From the NCBI RefSeq assembly GCF_007990755.1, contig NZ_BJXA01000006.1, forward strand, positions 112,179 to 176,178: DNA of 64,000 nt, in the 5' to 3' direction. The DNA is from Nocardia ninae NBRC 108245. Lineage in GTDB: Bacteria > Actinomycetota > Actinomycetes > Mycobacteriales > Mycobacteriaceae. Each line of letters opens with the position of its first letter. Within the stretch, counting starts at the first letter, position 1. Shown one piece after another: positions 38,689 to 47,373 of the stretch. The notes beneath the pieces were generated by a model. That model was given only the letters and a program-made list of their open reading frames with translations, was not told the origin of the DNA and searched no databases. Position numbers and translations under genes: made by a program.

Positions 38689-39903
38689 CTAGGCGTCGCC
38701 TATTGCTTTGTCTCGGCGGCGTTTTCCGAGGTATTCCGCGGTGAGTGGTGCGCCGATGCCGTGCAGGACGACGCTGCCGACGACGACCACCAAGGTCACA
38801 CCGATCACGAGGTACGCGTCGTCGTCTTTGTGCAGTCCGTTGAAAGCGAGCAGCGCGAACACGATCGACGCCACGCCACGTGGCCCGAGCAGACCGAGCA
38901 TGAGCCGTTCACGTTGCGTGAAAGGTGAACCCAGCAACGAGATCGCTACCGGAACGCACCGCACCACCGTCAACGCGAGCAGACCGTAGACGAACACTTG
39001 CCAACTGAGCCAGCCGAAGCTCGCCGCCGCGACGTTACCGACCACGAACCACATTGCCAGCCCACAGAATTCGGCGACGTCCTCGGTCGATTGCAGTGGC
39101 TCACCAGGCAATTCGCGCCGAGTGGTGCTGTAGGCGATGCCCGCGAGGAACGCCGCCACGAATCCGTTGCCGTCCACCCATACCGCGATGCTGTAGGTGA
39201 GCACGGGGATCGCGATCGTCCCGATGCGCACCGCCCGCGCGTCGGTCCAGCGTTTACGGATGGCGAAGGACATGCAGTATCCGGCCAGCGCGCCCACCGC
39301 CAGGCCGATCACTATCGACTTCAGCACCGCGGGCACCGCCTGCCCGAGCGCGTGCACCGCCTGATCCGACTCGGCACTGGCCTCCGCCGCCGCCAGCGCG
39401 AACAGGAAAATCGGCGCGACCAGTCCGTCGTTGAACCCGCTCTCCACATTGAGCGCATGCCGAACCCGTTCCGGCACACGCAGATCCCGCACGATCGCCT
39501 GGGCGGGCACCAGATCGATGGGTATCACGATGCACGCGATCAACAGCAGCACCGTCCACGAAACACCCGGCAGCAGCGCGAATCCCAGCAGATACGCGGC
39601 GGCGAGGCTCAGCGGGAAGGCGATGAACAGCAGCCGGAAGATGCCCGTGTGCCGACGACCGGACAGTCCGTCGCGCACCTCGGTTGCATCGGTGAAAAGG
39701 AACAGCGCCAAGATGAATTCGACGATCCGCTGCGCCGTGTCGGTGTTGATCGCGTTGGCCAGCCAGTGGTCGCTGCCCCAACTGATCAGCGCGCCGACCA
39801 CGACCATGGCCAGTGGGGCGGTCACCTTCCAACGCGCCATCGATCGCGACAGGCATGACCAGACCAGGATGACCGTCATCGTCGCGGCGATCGCAATTAA
39901 CAT
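38689..39903 (-). CDS. Cation:proton antiporter (CPA/NhaP-like)
   Basis: A 404-residue membrane protein with about 12 helices of the Na+/H+ exchanger fold. The transport-site acidic motif is present as LNVESGFNDGLVAP, and LFLFTDATEVRDGL and LGPRGVASIVFALL fit the NhaP/CPA1 pattern. It would exchange Na+ or K+ for protons across the membrane. ATG 39903 is chosen because GGGAGA precedes it and the protein then begins at the first helix; the 37 upstream codons are basic and Cys-rich with no support. It has no obvious partner subunits, so it is probably a single-subunit antiporter. Confidence 0.88.
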   Translation of the reverse strand: MLIAIAATMTVILVWSCLSRSMARWKVTAPLAMVVVGALISWGSDHWLANAINTDTAQRIVEFILALFLFTDATEVRDGLSGRRHTGIFRLLFIAFPLSLAAAYLLGFALLPGVSWTVLLLIACIVIPIDLVPAQAIVRDLRVPERVRHALNVESGFNDGLVAPIFLFALAAAEASAESDQAVHALGQAVPAVLKSIVIGLAVGALAGYCMSFAIRKRWTDARAVRIGTIAIPVLTYSIAVWVDGNGFVAAFLAGIAYSTTRRELPGEPLQSTEDVAEFCGLAMWFVVGNVAAASFGWLSWQVFVYGLLALTVVRCVPVAISLLGSPFTQRERLMLGLLGPRGVASIVFALLAFNGLHKDDDAYLVIGVTLVVVVGSVVLHGIGAPLTAEYLGKRRRDKAIGDA

Positions 39904-40065
39904 GAGTCTCCCGATTCGGACAGCCCTGGTGGACCTCGACCTCCTGCGTTTGCTGTCGGCATGCTGACAGCAAACGCAGAGCTTACGCGGGGTGGTGGAT
40001 CCTGGCTGGTTCAACTCGGGAGTTCATGATCAACGTGAGAGGGCGACCGACTTGTCGTGGTCCCG

Positions 40066-40482
40066 CTACGCGACGGTGCGGCTGCTGCCGTCCGGGTTAG
40101 CCGGGTCGATGTGCCAGCTCTTGATGCGGCGCGGGTGGATCCGGATGACATCGTTGGAGAACCACTCGGCGACCGGGGGAGAGTCCAGCGTGAGCGTCTC
40201 CACCACGCCGCGGATCTCGACGCCCCGGCCCCAACCCGGCTTGACCGCGCCGGGCTCATCCGGCGTCATGTCGTCGATCAGCAGGCTGACTTTCGGGTTC
40301 TGGAGAATGTTCCGATAGCGCTGTGTCGCCGCGTGATTCGGCCCGCCGATATCGATCGTGTCGTCCGGGTTGAGGCGGAAGGCCAGCGGCACGAGCTGCG
40401 GTGCACCGCTGGGCGATACGGTGGCGAGCCGGGCGAGCCCCTGCCCGCTGAGATAAGCGCGTTCGACGTCGGTAAAGATCAT
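40066..40482 (-). CDS. PPOX-class F420-dependent oxidoreductase (split beta-barrel)
   Basis: A 138-residue protein of the FMN/F420-binding split-barrel family. It begins MIFTDVERAYLSGQGLARLATVSPSGAPQLVPLAFRL, followed by DTIDIGGPN, RYRNILQNPKVSLLIDD and the C-terminal IRIHPRRIKSWHID. The phrase ARLATVSPSGAPQ...P and the HPRRIxSW ending are typical of actinobacterial F420-dependent members. Such enzymes reduce small quinone-like or xenobiotic compounds; the substrate is unknown. It stands alone, between an antiporter gene on the same strand and a divergent MoxR gene. Confidence 0.85.
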   Translation of the reverse strand: MIFTDVERAYLSGQGLARLATVSPSGAPQLVPLAFRLNPDDTIDIGGPNHAATQRYRNILQNPKVSLLIDDMTPDEPGAVKPGWGRGVEIRGVVETLTLDSPPVAEWFSNDVIRIHPRRIKSWHIDPANPDGSSRTVA

Positions 40483-40579
40483 GGGCCGACCATAAAACCT
40501 TAAGTGCTGTTCAGTTCAAGTCGGACATGTGGGTCGCGGGACGAAGGCCTGGTAGCCGGGCGATCTACACTGTCTACTG

Positions 40580-41458
40580 ATGAGTAAGTTCTTTGGCTCC
40601 GTCAACGAAGTCACGCAGCGGCTCACCGAGGCCGGGTACCTCCCGTCCCTCGATATCGCCACCGCCGTCTTCCTAGCCGGGCACCTCGGCAAACCCCTCC
40701 TGATCGAGGGGCCGGCCGGTGTGGGCAAAACCGAGCTCGCCAAAGCCGTCGCCACCGCGACCACCGCCGACCTCGTCCGCCTGCAGTGCTATGAAGGCAT
40801 CGACGAGGCCCGCGCCCTCTACGAGTGGAACCACGCCAAACAACTCCTCCGCATCACCTCTGAGCGCGAAGGCTGGGACACCACCCGCGACCACGTCTTC
40901 ACCGAAGAGTTCCTCCTCGCCCGCCCCCTCCTCGCCGCCATCCGCAACCCGAACCCCACCGTGCTGCTCATCGACGAACTAGACAAGGCCGACGTCGAGC
41001 TGGAAGGTCTGCTGCTGGAGGTCCTCGGCGACTACCAGGTCAGCATCCCCGAACTCGGCACCATCACCGCCGTCCGCGAACCTTTCGTCCTCGTCACCTC
41101 CAACGCCAACCGCGACCTCTCCGACGCGCTCAAGCGACGCTGCCTCTACCTCCACATCGACTACCCCACAGCCGAATTGGAGCGAGCCATCGTCCGCATG
41201 AAGGTCCCGGAGCTGGACGAGGCATTGGGCGAACCCGTAGTCCGAGTCGTCGGCGCGTTACGCGAACTGTCCCTTCGCAAACCGCCGTCTATCGCCGAAA
41301 CCGTCGACTGGGCAAGAACTCTCGTAGCGCTCGGCACCCGCTCCTTGACCGGCGGTGTCGTGCGCTCGACCCTCGGTGTACTGCTGAAGTATCAAGCGGA
41401 CCATCGAATTGCGGCTGAGCGTCTGTCTTTGGATACCGATGAGGGACCGGGGGAGTGA
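40580..41458 (+). CDS. MoxR-family AAA+ ATPase
   Basis: A 292-residue AAA+ protein with Walker A GPAGVGKTE (Lys50), Walker B VLLIDELDKAD (Asp132-Glu133), sensor 1 LVTSNANRDLSDALKRRC and the C-terminal lid domain. MoxR ATPases act as chaperones that load metals or remodel partner complexes, usually together with a VWA-domain protein; such a protein is encoded next on the same strand. A TACACT -10-like box 8 bp before ATG 40580 suggests a very short or absent leader. Confidence 0.93.
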   Translation: MSKFFGSVNEVTQRLTEAGYLPSLDIATAVFLAGHLGKPLLIEGPAGVGKTELAKAVATATTADLVRLQCYEGIDEARALYEWNHAKQLLRITSEREGWDTTRDHVFTEEFLLARPLLAAIRNPNPTVLLIDELDKADVELEGLLLEVLGDYQVSIPELGTITAVREPFVLVTSNANRDLSDALKRRCLYLHIDYPTAELERAIVRMKVPELDEALGEPVVRVVGALRELSLRKPPSIAETVDWARTLVALGTRSLTGGVVRSTLGVLLKYQADHRIAAERLSLDTDEGPGE

Positions 41459-41758
41459 GCGGACAGCGAGTTCCGAATCCCGCCCGCCGCTGTGCGCACA
41501 TCTATCGACCGACCGTGATGTTGATGCGTCACCGGATTCGACTCCGATCGCCGGCGTCGGATTTTCGCCTGGTCCCGGCCGAGGAGGCGACTATCAGCCG
41601 CACCGAGCGCTTCGTGCTATTCACATTGACCCTTGCGGCGCGGAAAGCAGCACCGGCATGACACCGTCGCGCCGTGCTCCACAGCAGGCATTCGCCACGA
41701 TCACCGACGGCTCCATGTTCTCCGCTCCGAATGTGTTGGCCTGGAAGGGGACCGCGGC
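41459..41758 (+). other. MoxR-VWA spacer containing a partial copy of the VWA gene start
   Basis: The spacer is 300 bp. At 41658 it carries ATGACACCGTCGCGCCGT, identical to the start of the VWA gene at 41759, and further matching text (ACGATCACCGAC) follows both copies at comparable distance. The copy is out of frame with the gene (offset 101 bp) and its own frame stops at 41762. It looks like a tandem duplication of the 5' end. The rest of the spacer shows no gene. Confidence 0.65.
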
Positions 41759-43177
41759 ATGACACCGTCGCGCCGTAACTCTGTCCCCCAACAGCCTTCC
41801 GACACGATCACCGACCGCCTCGTCGAATTCGTCGGCCTACTCCGTGACCACGGAATCAACGCCGGCCCCAGCGAAACAATCGACGCCGCAGAAGCAATGC
41901 TCGCCCTCGGTCTATCCGACCGCAACCGACTGCGGTCCGGAATGGCCGCCTGCCTCCTCCGCCGCAACGGCCAACGCGCAGTCTTCAACCAACTCTTCGA
42001 CCTCTACTTCTTGACCACCGAACAGCCTCAACCAGCACCTGCTGCAACCCCGGAATCCATTGAGTCGCTTCGAGACCGCCTCACCACCGCCCTCACCGAA
42101 GACGACCCCGCCGCCACAGCCGACCTGGCCCGCCAAGCTCTGACCCAACTCGGCGCCTACGGCGGAGCAGGCACCGGCCAAACCTCCGCCCCCGTCACCA
42201 CCGCCTCCGGCGCAGGCTGGTCCTCCTACCTGACCATGAGATCCCTACGCACAGAAGACCTCATCGACCGCATCACCGCAGCCACAACCGCCGCATCCCC
42301 CCTCGACGCCGCCGTCCGCACCATCGAAGCCAACCGCCGCCTCACCCAATTCCGCACCGCCGTCCAAACCGAAGCCCGCCTCCGCTCCGCCCAACTCCGC
42401 GGCACGGAATACATCGCCCGCCGCGGCGTCGAATCCAGCCCCGACCAGGTCGACTTCCTAGGCGCCCGCGAACAAGACCTAGCCGAAATGCGCCGCCTGG
42501 TAACCCCTTTGGCCCGCAAACTAGCCACCCGCCTAGCCGCCCGCCGCCGCAAATCCGTCCGCGGCCAAATAGACATGCGCCGTACCCTCCGCCGCTCCAT
42601 GTCCACCGGCGGCGTCCCCATCACCCCCGTCCTCCGCTCCCGCAAACACGGCCGCCCCGACCTGGTAGTCCTAGCCGACCTCTCCGGCTCAGTAACCGGC
42701 TTCGCCGAATTCACCCTCCAGCTGATCCAAGCTCTCCAAGACCAATTCACCAAGGTCCGCAGCTTCGGCTTCATAGACACCTGCGACGAGATCACCGACT
42801 TCTTCACCCCAGGTGAACCGCCAACCCCAGGCCTAGCCGCCCACATCATCCGCGACTCCAACGTCGCCTGCTACGGCAGCAGCAACTACGGCGAAGCCCT
42901 CCAGGGTTTCACCGACAACTACCTCGACGCCCTAGGCCCCCGCACCTCTCTCCTCATCCTCGGCGACGCCCGCACCAACCGCACTGCCCCGAACCTCGAT
43001 GCGCTGCAGGCCATGTGCGACAGAGCCAAACACGCCTACTGGCTCAACCCAGAACCCGCCCGCTCCTGGTCCACCGGCGACTCCGCCGCCCACGTCTACG
43101 CCGAGCACATCACCATGCACGAGTGCCGAAACGTCAAGCAGTTGGCCGAGGTAGTGTCCCGTCTCCTACCTGTATGA
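41759..43177 (+). CDS. VWA-domain (CoxE-like) protein
   Basis: A 472-residue protein. A helical N-terminal half of ~290 residues is followed by a von Willebrand factor A domain with MIDAS motif DLSGSV (near residue 306), the later Thr/Asp positions and NYGEALQGF. Proteins of this kind pair with MoxR ATPases, as in the RavA-ViaA and Cox systems, to present or remodel client proteins. ATG 41759 is chosen as the intact copy of a duplicated start region. It ends ~200 bp before the defence island, but its base composition is that of the host. Confidence 0.88.
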   Translation: MTPSRRNSVPQQPSDTITDRLVEFVGLLRDHGINAGPSETIDAAEAMLALGLSDRNRLRSGMAACLLRRNGQRAVFNQLFDLYFLTTEQPQPAPAATPESIESLRDRLTTALTEDDPAATADLARQALTQLGAYGGAGTGQTSAPVTTASGAGWSSYLTMRSLRTEDLIDRITAATTAASPLDAAVRTIEANRRLTQFRTAVQTEARLRSAQLRGTEYIARRGVESSPDQVDFLGAREQDLAEMRRLVTPLARKLATRLAARRRKSVRGQIDMRRTLRRSMSTGGVPITPVLRSRKHGRPDLVVLADLSGSVTGFAEFTLQLIQALQDQFTKVRSFGFIDTCDEITDFFTPGEPPTPGLAAHIIRDSNVACYGSSNYGEALQGFTDNYLDALGPRTSLLILGDARTNRTAPNLDALQAMCDRAKHAYWLNPEPARSWSTGDSAAHVYAEHITMHECRNVKQLAEVVSRLLPV

Positions 43178-43377
43178 CCTGTATCGCTTTTAGTGGCATA
43201 CAAGGCAGATCCGCTGTCGAAAACTGAACGTTCGAGCACGCGGCGCCGTAGATTCATGGTGATGATCGAGTGCCCGTGTCACAGAGTTGGATGGTCCCCA
43301 TCGTGATCTTGGCAGCAGTGGACGATTCTTGCTCGAGGGCTTCGGCGGTGCGGTGTCCGCAAATTTGCTCGGCCGGC

Positions 43378-43383
43378 TAGGAT
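43378..43383 (+). promoter_or_regulatory. Candidate -10 box of the methyltransferase gene
   Basis: TAGGAT lies with its last base 7 bp before the A of ATG 43390, the spacing expected for a leaderless transcript starting at the initiation codon. No clear -35 box accompanies it. Confidence 0.5.
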
Positions 43384-43389
43384 TCCACG

Positions 43390-44553
43390 ATGCCCTTCGA
43401 TGCTGTGGACCCTGCGCGAGCAGAGATGATCGATCTGTTCGCGGGACCGGGGGGACTGGATGTTGCAGCGAGTTGGCTCGGGGTGCCAGCGGTGGGAATC
43501 GAGCTGGACAGTAACGCATGCGCGACGCGCCGTAAGGCTGGGTTGACGACGAGGCAGACGGATGTTCGTAAGCTGCATCCCTGCCACTTTCCGAAGGCGC
43601 GGGTGTTGACGGCAGGGCCGCCGTGCCAGACCTTTTCGGTGGCCGGATCAGGCGCGGGACGTCGAGCTCTCGACCAGGTGCTTGCTTTTGTGAAGCGGAT
43701 GGGTGCAGGTGACGATGTCCGGGCAGACCTTGCGCAACTAGAGGACGAGCGGACGGGCTTAGTGCTCGAACCCCTGCGATGGGCACTGGAAGCGATCGAG
43801 TGGACTCGGCCGTTTGAGGTGATAGTGCTGGAGCAGGTTCCGACCGTGCTGCCGGTGTGGATGGAAGTTGGTGAAGCGCTGAGTGCGCGAGGCTACAAGG
43901 TCGAATGCCAGATCCTCCGTACCGAAGAGTTCGGTGTGCCGCAAACTCGCCGTCGAGCTGTACTCATAGCCCACCTACACCGTGCACCAAAGCGACTGGA
44001 ACCAACCCATCGCAAGTTTCAAAAAGGTCTGAGACGCAGTGATGGAAAACAGAACCTGTTGGAATGGCGTTCCATAGGGGACGCGTTGGGTCGAGAGGAC
44101 GAGTTCATCGTCGTCTCGAACTACGGCACGGGTGGCGTGCCCGAAGCCAGGGGCGAACGCAGGCACGATGAGCCAGCTTTTACCGTTACAGGGAAAGTGT
44201 CACGGAATAAGTTCAGCGTCGACGGAAGCCATTTGGGCAACCTCACGACCGAAGATGCCGGTCTATTGCAAACCTTCCCGCGCGACTACCCATGGTCGGG
44301 CAGAGACATCGCTCAGCAGATCGGCAATGCCATACCTCCCCGCCTGGCCGCTCATGTGTTGTGCGAGGCGATATTCGGACGGAAGCCGGAGGCGCAAGCC
44401 CTCGATGCTGCAGTGGCTGGGACGTGGATGCTCGCGAAGCAAGGTTCATATCGGTTGCTTCCCGATCACGACGACTTGGAGCTGCCCGAGTTCCGGGCCG
44501 ACGAAGATGCGGCGACGCTGTTTGATATCGATTCGGCCACGATCTCCAAGTAG
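43390..44553 (+). CDS. DNA (cytosine-5-)-methyltransferase
   Basis: A 387-residue Dcm-type enzyme. It contains motif I DLFAGPGGLD (15-24), motif IV AGPPCQTFS with catalytic Cys79, motif VI as LEQVP (E148-Q149-V150, where ENV is usual), motif VIII QTRRRAVLIA (185-194), and motif X QQIGNAIPPRLA. Between VIII and X a variable target-recognition region is short. It would methylate a specific DNA sequence on the host and protect it from the restriction genes downstream. It is separated from them by 246 bp and has its own promoter, so it can be expressed first. The recognition site cannot be read from sequence. Confidence 0.93.
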   Translation: MPFDAVDPARAEMIDLFAGPGGLDVAASWLGVPAVGIELDSNACATRRKAGLTTRQTDVRKLHPCHFPKARVLTAGPPCQTFSVAGSGAGRRALDQVLAFVKRMGAGDDVRADLAQLEDERTGLVLEPLRWALEAIEWTRPFEVIVLEQVPTVLPVWMEVGEALSARGYKVECQILRTEEFGVPQTRRRAVLIAHLHRAPKRLEPTHRKFQKGLRRSDGKQNLLEWRSIGDALGREDEFIVVSNYGTGGVPEARGERRHDEPAFTVTGKVSRNKFSVDGSHLGNLTTEDAGLLQTFPRDYPWSGRDIAQQIGNAIPPRLAAHVLCEAIFGRKPEAQALDAAVAGTWMLAKQGSYRLLPDHDDLELPEFRADEDAATLFDIDSATISK

Positions 44554-44700
44554 GCGCAACGGCTCGCGTAGATCAGCCAAAGTCTGGACAATCATTCTTT
44601 CAGATTCAAAACCACTCGTGAGCAGCTCAGCAGCTGCCTTCGCTAACGTCGCCATCAATGTGAAACGCCTGTACTGCGAGTGATTTACCGCGGACACCGT

Positions 44701-44747
44701 CCCCCTGGCCGCCTCGACGCCTAGTGTTAGCCGTAACACTCAGGGGG
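44701..44747. promoter_or_regulatory. Nested inverted repeats upstream of the Z1 operon
   Basis: The inner palindrome AGTGTTA-GCCG-TAACACT (44723-44740) is flanked by CCCCCTG (44701-44707) and CAGGGGG (44741-44747), which also pair. It lies 53 bp before the start of the five-gene restriction operon, so it could be an operator, a hairpin attenuator or a terminator separating the methyltransferase transcript. The symmetry is seen; the role is inferred. Confidence 0.55.
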
Positions 44748-44799
44748 CCATTCGAGACTCACCTCCTTGAGGTAGTAGTCCGAGGCGTGGGGAGAACCG

Positions 44800-47373
44800 A
44801 TGGCAGACCAAATCGATGATCAGTACGAAGTCTTCAAGATGCTTTTGGATTCCACCACTCCGGCCGATGCTGTCAAGCAGCTTTCGATACTGGGCGTCGG
44901 CGAGGCTACGATCCAGCAGATCGTTGAACGCCATGAGCAGCAGATGATCCGGATCAGAGAGATGGACGAGCCCCGGTCCGTTGTTATGGATAACCGGGAC
45001 ACTTGGTATGCAGGCCCTCGTCCGGGCGACAAGTGCTGGCCGGCCGTCGTGGACATACTTCACGCCCAGGGTTGGGAGGCGGTGCCCTCGATCAGCGACT
45101 TGAACGACTGTTCGACTCGTATCGTCTCGCTGCTGAGCCATCCGAAGGAAAAAAGCTTCTCAACTCGAGGTCTTGTCGTCGGCTACGTCCAGTCCGGTAA
45201 GACCACAAATTTCACCGCAGTCATGGCGAAAGCGGCCGACCGGGGTTATAAGCTCTTTATTGTACTGGCTGGTATCCATAATGGCTTGCGACGTCAGACC
45301 CAGGCCAGGTTGATACAGCAGCTTGTCGAGCCGAATCCTAGTCGCTGGACCCAGATTACCGATCTGGACCGAGACTTCAGACCTACGGCCAATCCGGCAA
45401 GCTTCTTCGGCAAAGCAAACAAAACGCACGTGCTGTGTGTAGTTAAGAAAAATGCTCCAGTACTGCGGAAGCTGACTAAATGGCTGGAGAACGCCTCGGG
45501 CTATCTGATCGACTGTCCGGCACTGATCATTGATGATGAAGCAGACCAAGCTACTGTGGCCACGAAGTCGATCAACCCATTGATCAGGCAAATTCTCGAC
45601 CGGCTGCCCAAGTCTGCGTACGTTGGCTATACGGCTTCGCCCTTCGCGAATCTACTTATCGACCCTTCCGTAAAGGATTTGTATCCGGAGCATTTCATCG
45701 TAAGCTTGCCCAAGCCGAGTGGTCATTTTGGTACGGAGGTTCTCTTCGGCCGGTATGCGCTGGATGGCGAGGATCCTTCGGAGGTCGACGATGGGTTTGA
45801 TATGATACGCATCATTCCAGATAGGGATGTCGAGTTCGTCAGACCTAAAACCAAGGCTGATGTAGACGGATTCGCACCTGAGTTGACTCAGACACTGACC
45901 AGCGCTTTGCAGTACTTTTGGATGACAACGGCGGCCCGTCGTGTTCGCGGGTCCGGAAACCCACATTCAACGATGTTGATCCATACCAGTGTTCGTACCT
46001 CGGTTCACAATAGCTTCCGAAGTCCGCTCGAAAATTTTCGCAGTGAACTCGCAAGGAACCTGTCCGACTCTGATATCAGGGACGATTTGAAATTTCTCTG
46101 GGACAGCGAGACTAAGCGGGTGCTCGCAGAAGATTTCGGAGAGTCACCCGTCGGCTTTGACCAGCTGCTCCTCGAGCTCCCAGGTGTCTTGGCTGACTCC
46201 CGGGTTGTTATGGACAACTCGGAGAGTATTGACCGCCTGGACTATGAGAACGGCCCCGTGGTCGCCGTAGTCGTCGGCGGAAATACATTGTCACGTGGTT
46301 TGACCCTCGAAGGCTTGTCGGTTAGCTATTTTGTGCGCGCTGTATCGGCATATGACACCCTGTTGCAGATGGGTCGTTGGTTCGGCTATCGGAACGGATA
46401 CGCTGATTTGCCGAGGATCTGGATGACGGCGGAGATCGAAGATTGGTTCCGGCACCTGGCGACTGTGGAGACGGAAATGCGCCGTGATATTGATATATAT
46501 CTCACGGAAAACAAATCTCCTCGTGAATTTGCTGTACGGATTCGTACGCATCCCGCCCTCAGGGTGACAGCCGCCGCCAAAATGAAAGATGCGGTGGTGG
46601 CGGCTTCTGCCTACGGTGGATTGCGAATTCAGACACACTACTTCCATACCAAATCGGATTGGCTGCTTGCGAACCAACGAGCCACCAGCCGGCTAGTTGT
46701 GGATGCTCTCAGGAGCGGGCAGAGAACAGAGGCGCATCCGAACAAAGGTCGCTACATATTCCATAACGTAGCCAGCGATTTTGTTCTTCGCTTCCTTCGT
46801 GACTATCAGTTCCATGAACGATCGTTGGAGTGTGACTCAAAACTTATCGTTGACTATATCGAGAAACGAATACGAGTCGCTGGTTCGTTGCGTCAATGGA
46901 ATGTGGCCATTGTCGGTAGGCCTGTCGGCGAGCCTGATGAAAACTTCGAATTTGCTGAAGGTGTAGCCGTGAGGCGCATTTCTCGCGCTCGTATGCGGAC
47001 TTCGGAGGCCAACTTCGCAGACATAAAAACTCTCATGAGTCGACGTGACGCTGTAGTGGATATCAACGATGATGATGTGGAAGATTGGGAAGAAAAGAAG
47101 ATCGTAGCTGAGCGTGCAAAACGTCTCCCTAACACTGGCCTCGTTGTCCTTTATCCCATCGATAAGGCATCTCGACCCAGCAAGGGCAGGGAGGAATTCC
47201 GGTTGGCCCTCGATGTCGAAGAGCATGTGATCGGTGTCGGCTTGGTATTCCCACGTCCGGGCGAGCGAGACAGTGAAGTCAAAGGAGAGGTCAAATATAT
47301 ATCTGCAGATTTGTCAGGTGTGGAGCGCGAAGAGGAGGACTACAGCGTTCTCGAAGCCGAGGATTCCGAATGA
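44800..47373 (+). CDS. Z1-domain superfamily 2 helicase-like ATPase (defence)
   Basis: An 857-residue protein. A ~110-residue helical N-terminus precedes an SF2-type ATPase core: Walker A GYVQSGKTTNF (Lys134) and a DEAD-like box IIDDEADQATV (245-249). Then come SAYVGYTASPFAN, the Z1-domain signature GGNTLSRGLTLEGLSVSYFVR, and motif VI QMGRWFGYR (about 523-531) with the arginine finger. Z1 proteins occur in restriction-modification operons with MutL/MORC-like GHKL ATPases. It probably moves along or remodels DNA for cleavage. ATG 44800 has GGGGAGA upstream. Its stop overlaps the DUF4420 start by 4 bp. Confidence 0.9.
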   Translation: MADQIDDQYEVFKMLLDSTTPADAVKQLSILGVGEATIQQIVERHEQQMIRIREMDEPRSVVMDNRDTWYAGPRPGDKCWPAVVDILHAQGWEAVPSISDLNDCSTRIVSLLSHPKEKSFSTRGLVVGYVQSGKTTNFTAVMAKAADRGYKLFIVLAGIHNGLRRQTQARLIQQLVEPNPSRWTQITDLDRDFRPTANPASFFGKANKTHVLCVVKKNAPVLRKLTKWLENASGYLIDCPALIIDDEADQATVATKSINPLIRQILDRLPKSAYVGYTASPFANLLIDPSVKDLYPEHFIVSLPKPSGHFGTEVLFGRYALDGEDPSEVDDGFDMIRIIPDRDVEFVRPKTKADVDGFAPELTQTLTSALQYFWMTTAARRVRGSGNPHSTMLIHTSVRTSVHNSFRSPLENFRSELARNLSDSDIRDDLKFLWDSETKRVLAEDFGESPVGFDQLLLELPGVLADSRVVMDNSESIDRLDYENGPVVAVVVGGNTLSRGLTLEGLSVSYFVRAVSAYDTLLQMGRWFGYRNGYADLPRIWMTAEIEDWFRHLATVETEMRRDIDIYLTENKSPREFAVRIRTHPALRVTAAAKMKDAVVAASAYGGLRIQTHYFHTKSDWLLANQRATSRLVVDALRSGQRTEAHPNKGRYIFHNVASDFVLRFLRDYQFHERSLECDSKLIVDYIEKRIRVAGSLRQWNVAIVGRPVGEPDENFEFAEGVAVRRISRARMRTSEANFADIKTLMSRRDAVVDINDDDVEDWEEKKIVAERAKRLPNTGLVVLYPIDKASRPSKGREEFRLALDVEEHVIGVGLVFPRPGERDSEVKGEVKYISADLSGVEREEEDYSVLEAEDSE

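Noticed and set aside
38482-38928. 148-codon plus-strand frame over the antiporter 3' end
   Set aside because: Half of it is antisense to the antiporter gene, and there is no ribosome site or recognisable product.
43178-43389. Attachment site or tRNA at the island's left edge
   Set aside because: I found no tRNA-like sequence and no direct repeat shared with 52743-52892.
44446-44739. 97-codon minus-strand open frame between the methyltransferase and Z1 genes
   Set aside because: It overlaps the 3' end of the methyltransferase gene on the opposite strand, its start lies inside the nested palindromes, and the product resembles no family. It is probably a chance frame in AT-richer DNA.
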